From assembly GCF_051955275.1 (NCBI RefSeq), contig NZ_JBQCGW010000319.1, positions 1 through 64,000 on the forward strand: DNA of 64,000 bases, written 5' to 3'. The notes under the pieces were generated by a model that saw only the letters and a program-made list of their open reading frames with translations, made no database searches and was not told the DNA's origin. Below are positions 28,369 through 37,691 of this stretch, in pieces. Position 1 is the first letter of the stretch, and each line of letters starts with the position of its first letter. Source of the stretch: Pseudobacter sp051955275 (GTDB lineage: Bacteria; Bacteroidota; Bacteroidia; Chitinophagales; Chitinophagaceae). Made by a program: the position numbers and the translations under genes.

Positions 28369-28499
28369 TACAGGTTTATTTCACGCAAAGCAAGCGAATA
28401 GCATTGCCAAAATGAGGCAAATTTGTAATGAAAGGCAGATCCGGGCATATAAATCACCGGATAACTTCAATGAACCGTTCAGGAAATCTGAAGAGAAAA

Positions 28500-28916
28500 T
28501 TACCAGAACCTCCACCAGGGCTTTTCTCCCCGCTCCTCTTCAACGTAAGCCTCCGGGTTGATAATATTGTTCTTATCCAGTATATCTCCATCAGGACTGT
28601 GCACAGTGGCTTGCAAAGCAGCTGCAATTGCAAACATTTTGATCAGCGTTTCCTTATCCACCCCATGTACCGTTATCATATCATCCTGGTGATCAAAGGC
28701 GGGCCGCTCATACAGCAAGTGATATTTCGGGTGACCGGTCCATTCGCAATACCCCGGCCTGCTGTCGATGTAGGCACGTACAGCATCCATGAACTCCTTT
28801 CCATCGGGCCTTTGCATTTCATCGTCCCATTCTATGTACAATAACCACTCACTGAGCGTGATATTGCTGTTGTACTGGTTGGAGCCATTCCTGGCTATTT
28901 TGAAGCTGAAAGACAT
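28500..28916 (-). CDS. Uncharacterised 138-aa protein
   Basis: Small cytoplasmic-looking protein I cannot assign. It begins MSFSFKIARN, has an aromatic-rich segment (SEWLLYIEWDDEMQRPDG, WTGHPKYHLLYERPAF) and ends in a Trp-rich tail (KPWWRFW). The segment VDKETLIKMFAIAAALQATV is a likely helix. It starts 9 bp after the stop of the upstream 580-aa gene on the same strand, so it is probably cotranscribed with it. Proteins of this composition are often immunity or adaptor proteins, but nothing here proves that. Confidence 0.65.
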   Translation of the reverse strand: MSFSFKIARNGSNQYNSNITLSEWLLYIEWDDEMQRPDGKEFMDAVRAYIDSRPGYCEWTGHPKYHLLYERPAFDHQDDMITVHGVDKETLIKMFAIAAALQATVHSPDGDILDKNNIINPEAYVEEERGEKPWWRFW

Positions 28917-28925
28917 GCAGGCGGA

Positions 28926-30665
28926 TTAATTAGTGGTGATCTTAGCTATGGCCAGTTTGCTTTTCCCCATCGTTCTATCGGTTTTGCCAACCAGGTACAT
29001 TTCTTTACCGATCACTGAGCCCAGCCTTGGCATGGCAGTTGGAACATCCCGGTTGGAAAAGAACATTTTTCGGGTATACTTACCCGTTAGCCCATCCAGT
29101 GTTACAATGAAGCAATCTGATTTTCCGTAGCTGGTGATCCTGCTGACCTTTTTACCTGGTTGCAGCACATCCTCATTTTTAGGACTGTCGTTGAAAATGA
29201 TCCTGATCTCATTGTCTTTCTGGATGGTCCCGAAACCTGCATAGAACGGGCGTCCTGTCCCATCAAAGAAACTATAGGATACAGAAGCCCCGTTCACTCC
29301 ATACATATCGATGCCACGGATATATTCCCGCTGTGATTTGGGAAGGATCTGTAACCAGCTGATCTCATTGGAGGCATCCAGTTTCACCATCATGATGTCC
29401 CCGCAATCATATACATAGTTGGTCTGGTAGGTGGTATATCCTCCGGTAGTGCCGGTTCCCGGCGTATAGTAGGATGTGGTATAAATATATAAATTGTAAT
29501 GCTCGGCCAGTATTACCAGCCCGTTATCGGAAGTATAAAAGATATCCCGGAATTTCACATACCTGCTGAAGCCCTCTCCTTCATCCTTCAGTTTGGCAAG
29601 CCTTTCCCGTTCCTTTCTTTCGGCCCTGCTTTCTTCGTCTTTATCATCCTCCTTGTCAACTTCCGCCTCTCCGTTATCAGTGGTGAGCATTGAATTGTTG
29701 ATGGCTTTGTCAGCTGTACTGAGCACTTTTCCGGTATTGGGGTCGATGCGCTGAACGATCAGGCCATCCGTGGTTTTGCCTTTCTTTTCTTTACTGTAGA
29801 AACCGGCAAGGATAAGGTCTTTGCCTTTCCCTACCATCACTTTGGTGCTGGTGAGCCATTTGCCGTTGATATTGGTGTTGATCTCATTCAGTTGTTTGCC
29901 TGATTCGTCGTAAACGCGGATATTATAATTAGCGAAATCGAGGAATCTCTCTCTTTTCTTTTTTCCTTCCTGGTATTCCAGTACACGCCCAACCAGAACG
30001 ATCTTCTTTTCCGGTGTGTAGATCAGGTCTTCCAGCTGGTAGGTCTTTGCTTCAAACTCATTGCTGATGGTAGCGGCTTTGGACGCGGGTTTCAGCTTTT
30101 GGTCAAATTCCTGCACGCGGTAACTTTGCCTTTCCTTTCCGCCGACAGTACTGATCACCACAATCCTGCTGCTGTCTGCGTTCGGGATCAGTTTGAATTC
30201 TATCCTGTCTCTTTTCTCTTCTTTCTGAAAGCTGGTGATGGGTTTCCAGGTTTCTTTTATTTCACCTGTATTCTTATCTATTTCCGCACCCAGCACATCT
30301 AAAGTGTTCTCACGCTTATGGTATTCGGAGGCAATGATGAGCAATTTATCCCTGAATGGAAAGAACTCTACAAATTCCTTTCCTTTCAGTTCCCTGTTGA
30401 AATCCACTCTGTAGAGTTCCTGCAGGTTCTTGTCTACTTTCACCAAAGAGGCAGATCCACGGCCGCCAACTCCGAAAGAGATCCATGCTTTGGCTGTCAT
30501 ATGGCTTTCTTCCAGGTACACACCGCTTTTATCGGTATAAATCACGCTGATATCTGTACTTCCTTTTTTGAGTTTGAAATCTTCGCCCCAGGTAATGGTA
30601 GGTTTTTGGGCAAGAGAGGCCAGGGTCATTATGCTAAGGCCCAGAAGCAGCAAAACTGGTTTCAT
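28926..30665 (-). CDS. Exported 579-aa protein of unknown function
   Basis: Signal peptide at the chosen ATG 30665 (MKPVLLLLGLSIMTLASLAQ); the longer frame from 30689 would put eight residues before it. The mature protein is beta-strand rich and reads like a propeller, with many short VLVGRVLEYQEG- and LILAGFYSKEKKGK-type strands, an insertion of charged residues around residues 345-375 (EVDKEDDKDEESRAERKERE), and a Tyr/Thr-rich loop (TSYYTPGTGTTGGYTTYQTN). No catalytic motif is recognised. It is the upstream gene of a likely two-gene operon with the 138-aa protein and is divergent from the LuxR-type regulator. Confidence 0.72.
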   Translation of the reverse strand: MKPVLLLLGLSIMTLASLAQKPTITWGEDFKLKKGSTDISVIYTDKSGVYLEESHMTAKAWISFGVGGRGSASLVKVDKNLQELYRVDFNRELKGKEFVEFFPFRDKLLIIASEYHKRENTLDVLGAEIDKNTGEIKETWKPITSFQKEEKRDRIEFKLIPNADSSRIVVISTVGGKERQSYRVQEFDQKLKPASKAATISNEFEAKTYQLEDLIYTPEKKIVLVGRVLEYQEGKKKRERFLDFANYNIRVYDESGKQLNEINTNINGKWLTSTKVMVGKGKDLILAGFYSKEKKGKTTDGLIVQRIDPNTGKVLSTADKAINNSMLTTDNGEAEVDKEDDKDEESRAERKERERLAKLKDEGEGFSRYVKFRDIFYTSDNGLVILAEHYNLYIYTTSYYTPGTGTTGGYTTYQTNYVYDCGDIMMVKLDASNEISWLQILPKSQREYIRGIDMYGVNGASVSYSFFDGTGRPFYAGFGTIQKDNEIRIIFNDSPKNEDVLQPGKKVSRITSYGKSDCFIVTLDGLTGKYTRKMFFSNRDVPTAMPRLGSVIGKEMYLVGKTDRTMGKSKLAIAKITTN

Positions 30666-30859
30666 ACAGGTTGAGGGGTATTTGACCACAATTTTACAAT
30701 AAATCCATAAATAAAAACAGCTTGCGGAAACTGGGTGTAAATTTTAAGGTTTCCTGAAGATATCAGCCCCATTGATCAATAGATGAAGGGTTATCATTAT
30801 TTTCGTGAACCTGCCAGTCCTGGCCACGGAAAGCTGACAGGTACGGTAATAATCCATAC

Positions 30860-31615
30860 ATGGAAAACGCCATTTTAAAACTGCACCGGGTCTGGGATCA
30901 GACCAGAAAGGCTGAAGAGCAACAGGAGCTACCTATTCCTGCCTTTGAAGACTTCACTTCAAAGATCATCAGTATGGGACCGTTTTACTTCTACGTGGTG
31001 GATTTCTTCGATATGTCGATCTCCAATATCAGCAGCTCCATCAAAGAGATCCACGGGCTGGAACCTGGCGCCACCACTTTCAATGATATACTAGCCACCA
31101 TTCATCCTGAGGACCTTGAATTTGTTGCTGCTACTGAAAAGGCGCTTGCCGGCTTCTATTTCGGAAAACTAAAGCCGGAGCAATTCCTGAAATACAAAAT
31201 GAGTTACTCCTTCCGCAGCAGAATGGCGGATGGCAGCTATGCGCTGCTGAATCACCAGGCAATTCTGCTGACACTCCACCCAAACGGCGGGCTGGGAAAA
31301 TCGCTGAACATCCATACGCGTATAGACCATATTGCGCAGACCAGCAATTACAAGTATTCATTGCTGGGTCTGGAGGGTGAGCCTTCATTCATCAACCTGT
31401 CGCCCCATGAAAATCCGGTACAGCCCAACCTGAGCAGGCGGGAGATAGAGATCATCAGGCTCCTGGCAGATGGGCTGGATAACACAGCCATCGCCGCAAA
31501 ACTCTTTATCAGCCCGCTTACCGTTAAAACCCATCGCAAGAATATCCTCAAAAAAACGAATGCCCGCAATACCTCTCAATTGATAAAGACCGGTATCCTG
31601 CACGGGTTGATCTGA
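30860..31615 (+). CDS. PAS-like sensor with LuxR-type HTH output
   Basis: 251-aa transcription regulator. Residues about 40-160 read as a PAS-type fold (FYFYVVDFFDMSISNISSSI, ATIHPEDLEFV, SYSFRSRMADGSYALLNHQA). The C-terminal ~60 residues are a LuxR helix-turn-helix: LSRREIEIIRLLADGLDNTA, then FISPLTVKTHRKNILKKTNA. There is no receiver domain, so it probably senses a ligand or partner directly. It is transcribed divergently from the 579-aa exported protein and lies upstream of two uncharacterised exported genes, which are candidate targets. Confidence 0.87.
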   Translation: MENAILKLHRVWDQTRKAEEQQELPIPAFEDFTSKIISMGPFYFYVVDFFDMSISNISSSIKEIHGLEPGATTFNDILATIHPEDLEFVAATEKALAGFYFGKLKPEQFLKYKMSYSFRSRMADGSYALLNHQAILLTLHPNGGLGKSLNIHTRIDHIAQTSNYKYSLLGLEGEPSFINLSPHENPVQPNLSRREIEIIRLLADGLDNTAIAAKLFISPLTVKTHRKNILKKTNARNTSQLIKTGILHGLI

Positions 31616-31703
31616 AAAAATACTCCTTTGGGAGTATTGCACCGGAATTCCTTCAAACCTAGGTTTGCAACTATATTGCCCGTCCTCTGCAAACACAAAT
31701 AAC

Positions 31704-32555
31704 ATGAAAACGAAAATTCTCTTTTTAAATCTGCTGTTCTTTGCATGCGTTCAGGCTTTGGCTGCCCAGGAGCATAATACCAATTGTATGCACTGCGCCT
31801 ATTATGTAAGCAAAGCCAGCAGCAACCCGGATGCTCCCAGAGCCAACAATGAATGCGGATGCGCGCCCTGCAGCAAAAAGAAACAACAGGAAAAGCAGGC
31901 CAAACAGCTGGAGCAAAAAAAACTGGATGAGCAAAATGCGCTCAGACAGAAAGCGGAACAGGAGGCAAAAAGGCTCGCCTTCGAAGAAAAGAAAAGGAAA
32001 GAAAGAGAGGAGGCATCAAAGCCAAAATCAGGTGAATTGCTGATCAATGACCAGCGGGCAATTCCTTCCCAACCGGAATCTGTCAATCCGGAATTTGCAA
32101 AAGCTGCTGCGAAGATGAATAAAGAGCAGGTAGAGAAAATGTCCTCGGCACAGGTAATGGAAAGAATGAATGAGATCTTTCAATTGTGTCCATCTTATCA
32201 AAGCTTCGTTCGCAAAATCTTCCTGGATCAGAAGATTACAGGCAATCAGTTCTATTATAACAATGTTCCGGAATCGGTGGAAGGCGACAGACATGGCTCC
32301 TACAGTAAGACCTATCCGAATGTTCCCTGGGAAAAGATCGTTAAAATAAGAGTAAGCAATATTTCTGAACACACAGCAGTAATCACAGCTGATTTTTCAG
32401 AAAAATTACCCATTGCCTACCAGGAGATCACCATTCTGAAAAGCGTTATAAACAGAGAGTTCAAGGAGGATTTCATTCCTTTTATAATGGCCATGGAATT
32501 TAAAGAGGTATTTGCAAGGTACATCAAAAGATTACAGACACTGGCCCAAAACTAA
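31704..32555 (+). CDS. Exported coiled-coil protein with Cys-rich head
   Basis: About 283-aa protein. The ATG at 31704 gives a clean signal peptide (MKTKILFLNLLFFACVQALA). Just after it are clustered cysteines (NCMHCAYY and ECGCAPCSKKK), a CxxC plus CxCxxC arrangement that could bind metal or form disulfides. Residues about 50-120 are a highly charged coiled coil rich in K, E, Q and R. The C-terminal domain is alpha/beta with no known motif. The next gene starts 7 bp after its stop, so the two form an operon. Function unknown. Confidence 0.72.
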   Translation: MKTKILFLNLLFFACVQALAAQEHNTNCMHCAYYVSKASSNPDAPRANNECGCAPCSKKKQQEKQAKQLEQKKLDEQNALRQKAEQEAKRLAFEEKKRKEREEASKPKSGELLINDQRAIPSQPESVNPEFAKAAAKMNKEQVEKMSSAQVMERMNEIFQLCPSYQSFVRKIFLDQKITGNQFYYNNVPESVEGDRHGSYSKTYPNVPWEKIVKIRVSNISEHTAVITADFSEKLPIAYQEITILKSVINREFKEDFIPFIMAMEFKEVFARYIKRLQTLAQN

Positions 32556-32562
32556 TACAGTC

Positions 32563-33741
32563 ATGAAACGAATAGCTGTACTCATTATATTTATTTTATC
32601 TGTTTCATTGAGTTGGGCACAGGAAATCAGTTCCCGTAGTCTCGATTCCCTTTCAGCGCTTATTTCTAAGAATCAAAGCCGTGCAGAGGGCTTACCTTAT
32701 AAGATCAACGAAAATGATCCGCAGACCCTGAGTTTCCCGAAGGAAAATTTCAGGATCTGGTACTATAATAAACTGGCAACACATGCTGTCCGGAAAACTT
32801 CGGGCAACAAAGAAATCCTGGAGATCACGGAAGATATCGATCTGTCAAAGGCTTACCATCTTGGGTTTCACCATTTCTATTTCCACGGCAGTTCACCAGT
32901 GTACACCTACCGGATCTGGTTCCCCGCAAATGAAATACAGACTCAGATCTATGAAAATGGAAAACTGGTCAGAAAGGAAACCCGTAGTCATATCGATATC
33001 ATCGATCTTAGGAGCGCACGCAATGAGCGCTCTTCCAGCGATTATCATAAAGCATATCTAACCCTGGGTTATACGATCAATTTATTGATGAATGCCAAAA
33101 CTCAGTCTGGATATGATCTTCAGCAGATCAACAATGACCTCATAGCTTCGATGGATGAAAATGAAGAAGAAGAATATCTGAATTTTCAGCAGAAATATCC
33201 TCAATCAATCTACAACCAAACCGTAATATCACTTCTCCGCCCATTTGAAAAGGCCAGGGAAAAGGAAAAATCAGATATCAGTTATGTAGATAATTTCCTG
33301 TCAAAGTTCAAAGTGAGGAAAGGATTGAATGAAAACAATATCTTCTATGAAATTCCTGAAGCCGCCTATTTACGGCAACATAAACAGGGAAGTTGTTATT
33401 ATCAAAAGAAATTGAATAAAAAAGACAAGCCTGCAGTTGGCCCCTATGCAGTGAACAGGGTATGTTATTCAGTAGGAAACCCAGACCTGTCGTCCTATTC
33501 ATACATCATGTATGTTTCAGCATCGCAGGAGGAAGTTTTAAGGGAACGGGATAAACTGATTGAGGAATTTACAAAAAACATTGCCGACAAATACATTTCC
33601 AAACAGCCTGACGGCGTTATTATCGTTCATCCCAGAGGTTATAATAAGGGGGTGAGGATTACTATAAAACACGATAATTATACCAGACATCAGCAATGGT
33701 ACTTTTATACTGTCAGTTTCTCCGAATTCGATAGAAACTGA
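32563..33741 (+). CDS. Exported 392-aa protein of unknown function
   Basis: The ATG at 32563 gives a signal peptide (MKRIAVLIIFILSVSLSWAQ); the open frame begins further upstream inside the preceding gene. The mature part is charged and of mixed helix and strand, with ITEDIDLSKAYHLGFHHFYF and a C-terminal basic region (HPRGYNKGVRITIKHDNY). No family is recognised. It is the second gene of the operon with the Cys-rich coiled-coil protein. Its stop codon is buried in the 3' half of a 12-bp perfect hairpin. Confidence 0.7.
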   Translation: MKRIAVLIIFILSVSLSWAQEISSRSLDSLSALISKNQSRAEGLPYKINENDPQTLSFPKENFRIWYYNKLATHAVRKTSGNKEILEITEDIDLSKAYHLGFHHFYFHGSSPVYTYRIWFPANEIQTQIYENGKLVRKETRSHIDIIDLRSARNERSSSDYHKAYLTLGYTINLLMNAKTQSGYDLQQINNDLIASMDENEEEEYLNFQQKYPQSIYNQTVISLLRPFEKAREKEKSDISYVDNFLSKFKVRKGLNENNIFYEIPEAAYLRQHKQGSCYYQKKLNKKDKPAVGPYAVNRVCYSVGNPDLSSYSYIMYVSASQEEVLRERDKLIEEFTKNIADKYISKQPDGVIIVHPRGYNKGVRITIKHDNYTRHQQWYFYTVSFSEFDRN

Positions 33742-33744
33742 CAG
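33710..33744 (+). terminator. Perfect 12-bp hairpin spanning the stop codon
   Basis: CTGTCAGTTTCT (33710-33721) and AGAAACTGACAG (33733-33744) pair perfectly around an 11-nt loop. The TGA stop (33739-33741) lies within the right strand, followed by TTTAAAC. It may act as terminator or mRNA-end stabiliser for the two-gene operon. Because ribosomes would disrupt it, its function would depend on translation. Confidence 0.5.
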
Positions 33745-33787
33745 TTTAAACTAACAGGGCAGTATTTACCCTGATAGTTTATAATAT

Positions 33788-34972
33788 TTACGCATTGTGC
33801 ATACCGGCTACAGCCAGGTTTGCATCCACCAATGCTTTTACCCTGCCGGCTGAATCTGCGGAATTGAATCCATCCGGGGCTGTATTCTGCACATAATCCA
33901 GCAAACGGTCAACAGAGGAAACAGCCACATGCATGCGTGTATCCGAAGATGCATAGTAAATATATACTGTTCCATCCGGATCTGCGATCCATCCATTACA
34001 GAAGAGTACATTGGACACATCCCCTGTTCTTTCCATCCCTTCTGGTGCCATGAAATAACCGGCAGGTTTTGCAATCACTTTGGTGAGGTCCTGAAGGTCC
34101 GTGAGGAAGAGATAGAGCGTGTAACGAAGCCCGGCAGCCGTATTCCTTACGCCATGCGCCAGGTGCAGCCAGCCCTTCCCTGTTTTGATAGGAGCCGGCC
34201 CCAGGCCGTTCTTCGCTTCATAAATGGTATGATATCGTTTAGGGTCGATCACCATTTCTTCCGTGATCACCGCTTTTTCAATATTACTGCAAAGCCCGAA
34301 GCCAATGCCACCGCCATTACCAGCTTCAATGAATCCGTCCTGCGGACGTGTATAAAAAGCGTACTGCCCGTTTACGAACTCAGGATGCAGCACTACATTC
34401 CGTTGCTGGGGCGAAGGGGTCACCAGGTTGGGCAACCGCTCCCAGTCCGTCAGGTCCCTGGTCCTGGCAATTCCACATTGCGCAATAGCGCTGGTCTGGT
34501 CGCCCGGAGTAGCGGCAGGATCCCGCTCTTCGGTACAGAAAAGGCCATAGATCCATCCATCCTCATGCTGTACCAGCCTGATGTCGTAGAGATTGGTATC
34601 CCCTCCTGCGAGTGATGGCATATGAATGGGATATTGCCGAAACTGGAAATTATCTGTTCCGTTTTCACTTTCTGCCACGGCGAAAAATGATTTCCTGTCT
34701 GCCCCTTCCACCCTGGCCACCAGGGCATATTTATCGCCGGATCTGATCGCTCCGGCATTGAAAACGGCATTGATGCCGAACCTTTCCATGAGATAAGGGT
34801 TGGTAGCCGGGTTCAGGTCGTACCGCCAGAACAGAGGCGTATGCGAAGCCGTGAGCACAGGATACCGATGCCTTTTGAAAATACCATTGCCGGTTTCTTC
34901 AGGAATATTGGGTCTGGTGATGAGTGATACATGTTCCTCCTTCAAGCGCTTCAATCTCAAATCGAAATTCAT
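33788..34972 (-). CDS. GH130 beta-mannosyl-glucose phosphorylase
   Basis: 394-aa glycoside phosphorylase of family GH130. Closely resembles 4-O-beta-D-mannosyl-D-glucose phosphorylase of Bacteroides: RYPVLTASHTPLFWRYDLNP-type N-terminus, LVARVEGADRKSFFAVAESE, NVVLHPEFVNGQYAFYTRPQDGFI, GWLHLAHGVRNTAAGLRYTLY and VSNVLFCNGWIADPDGTVYIYYASSDTRMHVA. It cleaves mannosyl-glucose with phosphate, giving mannose-1-phosphate and glucose, in the cytoplasm (no signal peptide). It is the last gene of the susCD operon, 21 bp after the surface-binding protein gene, and indicates a beta-mannan or glucomannan target. The mannanase and epimerase that usually accompany it are absent here. Confidence 0.92.
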   Translation of the reverse strand: MNFDLRLKRLKEEHVSLITRPNIPEETGNGIFKRHRYPVLTASHTPLFWRYDLNPATNPYLMERFGINAVFNAGAIRSGDKYALVARVEGADRKSFFAVAESENGTDNFQFRQYPIHMPSLAGGDTNLYDIRLVQHEDGWIYGLFCTEERDPAATPGDQTSAIAQCGIARTRDLTDWERLPNLVTPSPQQRNVVLHPEFVNGQYAFYTRPQDGFIEAGNGGGIGFGLCSNIEKAVITEEMVIDPKRYHTIYEAKNGLGPAPIKTGKGWLHLAHGVRNTAAGLRYTLYLFLTDLQDLTKVIAKPAGYFMAPEGMERTGDVSNVLFCNGWIADPDGTVYIYYASSDTRMHVAVSSVDRLLDYVQNTAPDGFNSADSAGRVKALVDANLAVAGMHNA

Positions 34973-34993
34973 ATTGGTATGGTTCTTTTCTTT

Positions 34994-36019
34994 TTAATAC
35001 AATCCTATATCGTCCAGATAAACTTCTCTTGCCAGGTTGGAGAATTCTTTGATGATCACATTGGTAAGTGTTGCAGGGTTACCGAGATTGGTAAATGGAA
35101 TCTGGAAATCGAGCCATTTGTCCGCTTCGTTAATGGTAAGTGTGTAGCCCAATGTTTCGTTTCCGCTGGCAGACACTTTCACTTTTTTACCTATTGAATT
35201 TTGTCCCACGTAAATGGAGAACTTGATTCCCGTATAACCTGCCGTACTTAACGTGGGAGCATTTTTGGAAATACGAAAAGCGCCGTATGCATTCCAGGTG
35301 CATTTAACTGAATTGCTTCCTCTTCTGACTGGCGTACTGTTATTGAGGGCAAACGTTCCACCGAAGGAGCTATTGTACCATGTGGCAGCCGGGGCATCGG
35401 CATATATCATATAAGCATAACCGAATATCAGCCCTGACTTCACGGTACCACTTGCGGTGGTCACATGGATATAGCCCATTTGCACGCCAGCCGGTACTTT
35501 CACCCGGATCTCACTTTTGGTGGAAGACAGTATCTGTGCCGGTGTATTATCGAACCTCACTTCTGTTACACCTCCAAAATAATCGCCTTTGATGGTCACT
35601 TCATCATCAGGCTGTCCTCCTACCGGATCGAATGAATAAATCACAGGAGCGGGCTGAAGGATCAGGAACTGATATGTGTCTGATCCGAAGGGGGTGGTTA
35701 CGGTGATGGGGTTTTCTGAAGGATGTGGCAATACGGCCGGGATCTTGACGGTCACGCTGGTATCATCTGACCAGATCAGAGAGTCAGCAGCCGCCACAGT
35801 ATTGAATACTACAGATTGTGTTCCTGCCAGGTGTTGTCCCTTGATCATGATCCAGGTGCCGTAATCCGTGGCACTGAGAGCGTTGTTCCGGTCTGTTAAA
35901 CTGGTAACGCCGGTGATCTTAGGTGCTGAAGCATCCACCGATTTGCTTTTCTTACAAGCCGCTGCCAGTAAGATCATTACCGGAAGAAGCAGGTATATAG
36001 ATTTGAACAGCTTTTTCAT
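34994..36019 (-). CDS. IPT/TIG-domain surface glycan-binding lipoprotein (SusE-position)
   Basis: About 341-aa outer-surface protein. The ATG at 36019 (MKKLFKSIYLLLPVMILLAAACKKSKS) gives a lipoprotein signal with lipobox Cys; the longer frame from 36097 overlaps susD. Two IPT/TIG immunoglobulin-like domains follow (PKITGVTSLTDRNNALSATD, and PVIYSFDPVGGQPDDEVTIK with the VTIKGDYFGG motif). The C-terminal ~130 residues form a jelly-roll, carbohydrate-binding-like domain rich in Trp and Tyr. Proteins in this position bind the glycan at the cell surface for the SusCD transporter. It lies 28 bp after susD. Confidence 0.87.
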   Translation of the reverse strand: MKKLFKSIYLLLPVMILLAAACKKSKSVDASAPKITGVTSLTDRNNALSATDYGTWIMIKGQHLAGTQSVVFNTVAAADSLIWSDDTSVTVKIPAVLPHPSENPITVTTPFGSDTYQFLILQPAPVIYSFDPVGGQPDDEVTIKGDYFGGVTEVRFDNTPAQILSSTKSEIRVKVPAGVQMGYIHVTTASGTVKSGLIFGYAYMIYADAPAATWYNSSFGGTFALNNSTPVRRGSNSVKCTWNAYGAFRISKNAPTLSTAGYTGIKFSIYVGQNSIGKKVKVSASGNETLGYTLTINEADKWLDFQIPFTNLGNPATLTNVIIKEFSNLAREVYLDDIGLY

Positions 36020-36047
36020 ATAAGGCAATTTGAAAATGAAGAATGGT

Positions 36048-37679
36048 TTACCAACCGGGGTTATTGATTTTGATGGCCTGGTTTGAATTGATCTCACTCA
36101 GAGGGATGGGCAGCAGCAGGTTCCTTGGCGCCCTTACTTTGGAGATATTGTTCTGACCGGTGCCGATCTTGTTCATCACCTGCAGGTAAATGCCCCATCT
36201 CATCAGGTCGAAACGGCGAATACCTTCCAGCGCAAATTCCCGCGCCCGCTCGGCAATAATGAAACTGCGGAACTGTTCCTTGTCCATACCGGCCGGCGCT
36301 TCGGAAGCATGCGCCCTGTCACGCACCTTTTTCAACTGTGTATAGGCTTCTGTGGTTGGACCGTCATTGGCTTCGTTGGCAGCTTCTGCATAGATGAGGT
36401 AGATCTCGGAATAACGCATCAGCGGAAAGTAAGCATCACTGTTGGCCAGTGTAGGGTCAGACACAGACGCGTATTTGATCACATAAGCCCTGTCGTCAGT
36501 GGTTCCGTTGTTATTGTAGACAATGCCATTCAGATTTTTATAGATGGCTGCCTTCCAGCTCGGATAAAAATAAGGGGTACCGGTATTGGTGGTATAATTA
36601 TGCACTACACCATCGAGCGCACGGAGATCGGCGTCTTCATAATCTGAATAGTGATGGTTGGTGAACCAGGTGGCCCCCCTTCCGAATGTGGACAGCGCCG
36701 AGAAGTAATTGTGAAGATTATTCATGAACGCCGTTCCTGTCATGGATTGCACTTCCCACATATGTTCCTTCCGGTTACGGCTGCCTTTGGCCCACAGTTC
36801 CTTCCAGCTATCGTATAATGAATATTCATTATCGAGGATCAGTTCCATGGCTTTATCGCGGGCCAGTTCAGCATACTGCTTGCTGTTGATGTTCTCGTAT
36901 CCGGCCACAACGGTCTTTGCGTAGGTATAATAACCATTGTCCTGCCCGCCACGTACGCTCACATTACCGGTTGCTGAACCGGAGGCCATGGTGAGATAGG
37001 TTTTGGCAAGCATACCCTTGGCGAGCCCGCGTGTTACACGGCCCAGTTCTCCGGCCTTTGCATGACCCGCCGGGAAAAGCATGGTCTCTGCCTTTTTGAA
37101 GTCAGCTATGATTGTGGCATACACTTCTTCCACGGAAGAACGAGGCTTACTCCTTATGGGGTCCTCTGATAAAGTCTCCAGTCTTACAGGCACGCCTCCG
37201 TATAACTGCACTAACTGAAAATAGGCCCAGCCGCGAAGGAAATAGCATTCGCCCATGATCCTTTGTTTGATCTCGGGATCTATATTGGTTTCGATCTTAC
37301 TTACATTTTCCAGCACAGTGTTTGCCCTTCCGATAATGGTGTAACAACCTACCCAGGGACCATCCACGCCCCAATACCCTTGCGGGTTTCCGGCGCCTGA
37401 AGTACCCAGGAACCAGTCGGCGCCTGACACATGATCATCGTCCAGCACAGTGAGGTTCCAGAATGGCTGCTGGTACATTTCCCAGGTGTACAGGGCGCTG
37501 TACACACCGTTCATGGCAATCTTTGCATCACTTTCGTTCTTATAAAAATTCTCAGGGGAATAGAATGAATAGGGAGTCTCCTCAAGCACTTTATTGCAGG
37601 AGCCCATCGAGAACAATACGGCAGGAATTGCCAGTATCCTGCAGGCTTTATTGATGATATTTGAAATATTGTTGTTCAT
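36048..37679 (-). CDS. SusD/RagB-family nutrient-binding outer-membrane lipoprotein
   Basis: 543-aa SusD-family protein that forms the lid of the SusC channel. The lipoprotein Cys is in FSMGSCNKVLEETPYSFYSP (about residue 28). Typical marks are ENFYKNESDAKIAMNGVYSA, MGECYFLRGWAYFQLVQLYGGVP, LGRVTRGLAKGMLAKTYLTMA and the C-terminal RFDLMRWGIYLQV. Length and order are standard. It starts 12 bp after susC and is probably cotranscribed with the binding protein and the GH130 gene. Confidence 0.95.
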   Translation of the reverse strand: MNNNISNIINKACRILAIPAVLFSMGSCNKVLEETPYSFYSPENFYKNESDAKIAMNGVYSALYTWEMYQQPFWNLTVLDDDHVSGADWFLGTSGAGNPQGYWGVDGPWVGCYTIIGRANTVLENVSKIETNIDPEIKQRIMGECYFLRGWAYFQLVQLYGGVPVRLETLSEDPIRSKPRSSVEEVYATIIADFKKAETMLFPAGHAKAGELGRVTRGLAKGMLAKTYLTMASGSATGNVSVRGGQDNGYYTYAKTVVAGYENINSKQYAELARDKAMELILDNEYSLYDSWKELWAKGSRNRKEHMWEVQSMTGTAFMNNLHNYFSALSTFGRGATWFTNHHYSDYEDADLRALDGVVHNYTTNTGTPYFYPSWKAAIYKNLNGIVYNNNGTTDDRAYVIKYASVSDPTLANSDAYFPLMRYSEIYLIYAEAANEANDGPTTEAYTQLKKVRDRAHASEAPAGMDKEQFRSFIIAERAREFALEGIRRFDLMRWGIYLQVMNKIGTGQNNISKVRAPRNLLLPIPLSEINSNQAIKINNPGW

Positions 37680-37691
37680 GATTGTAGGGAT

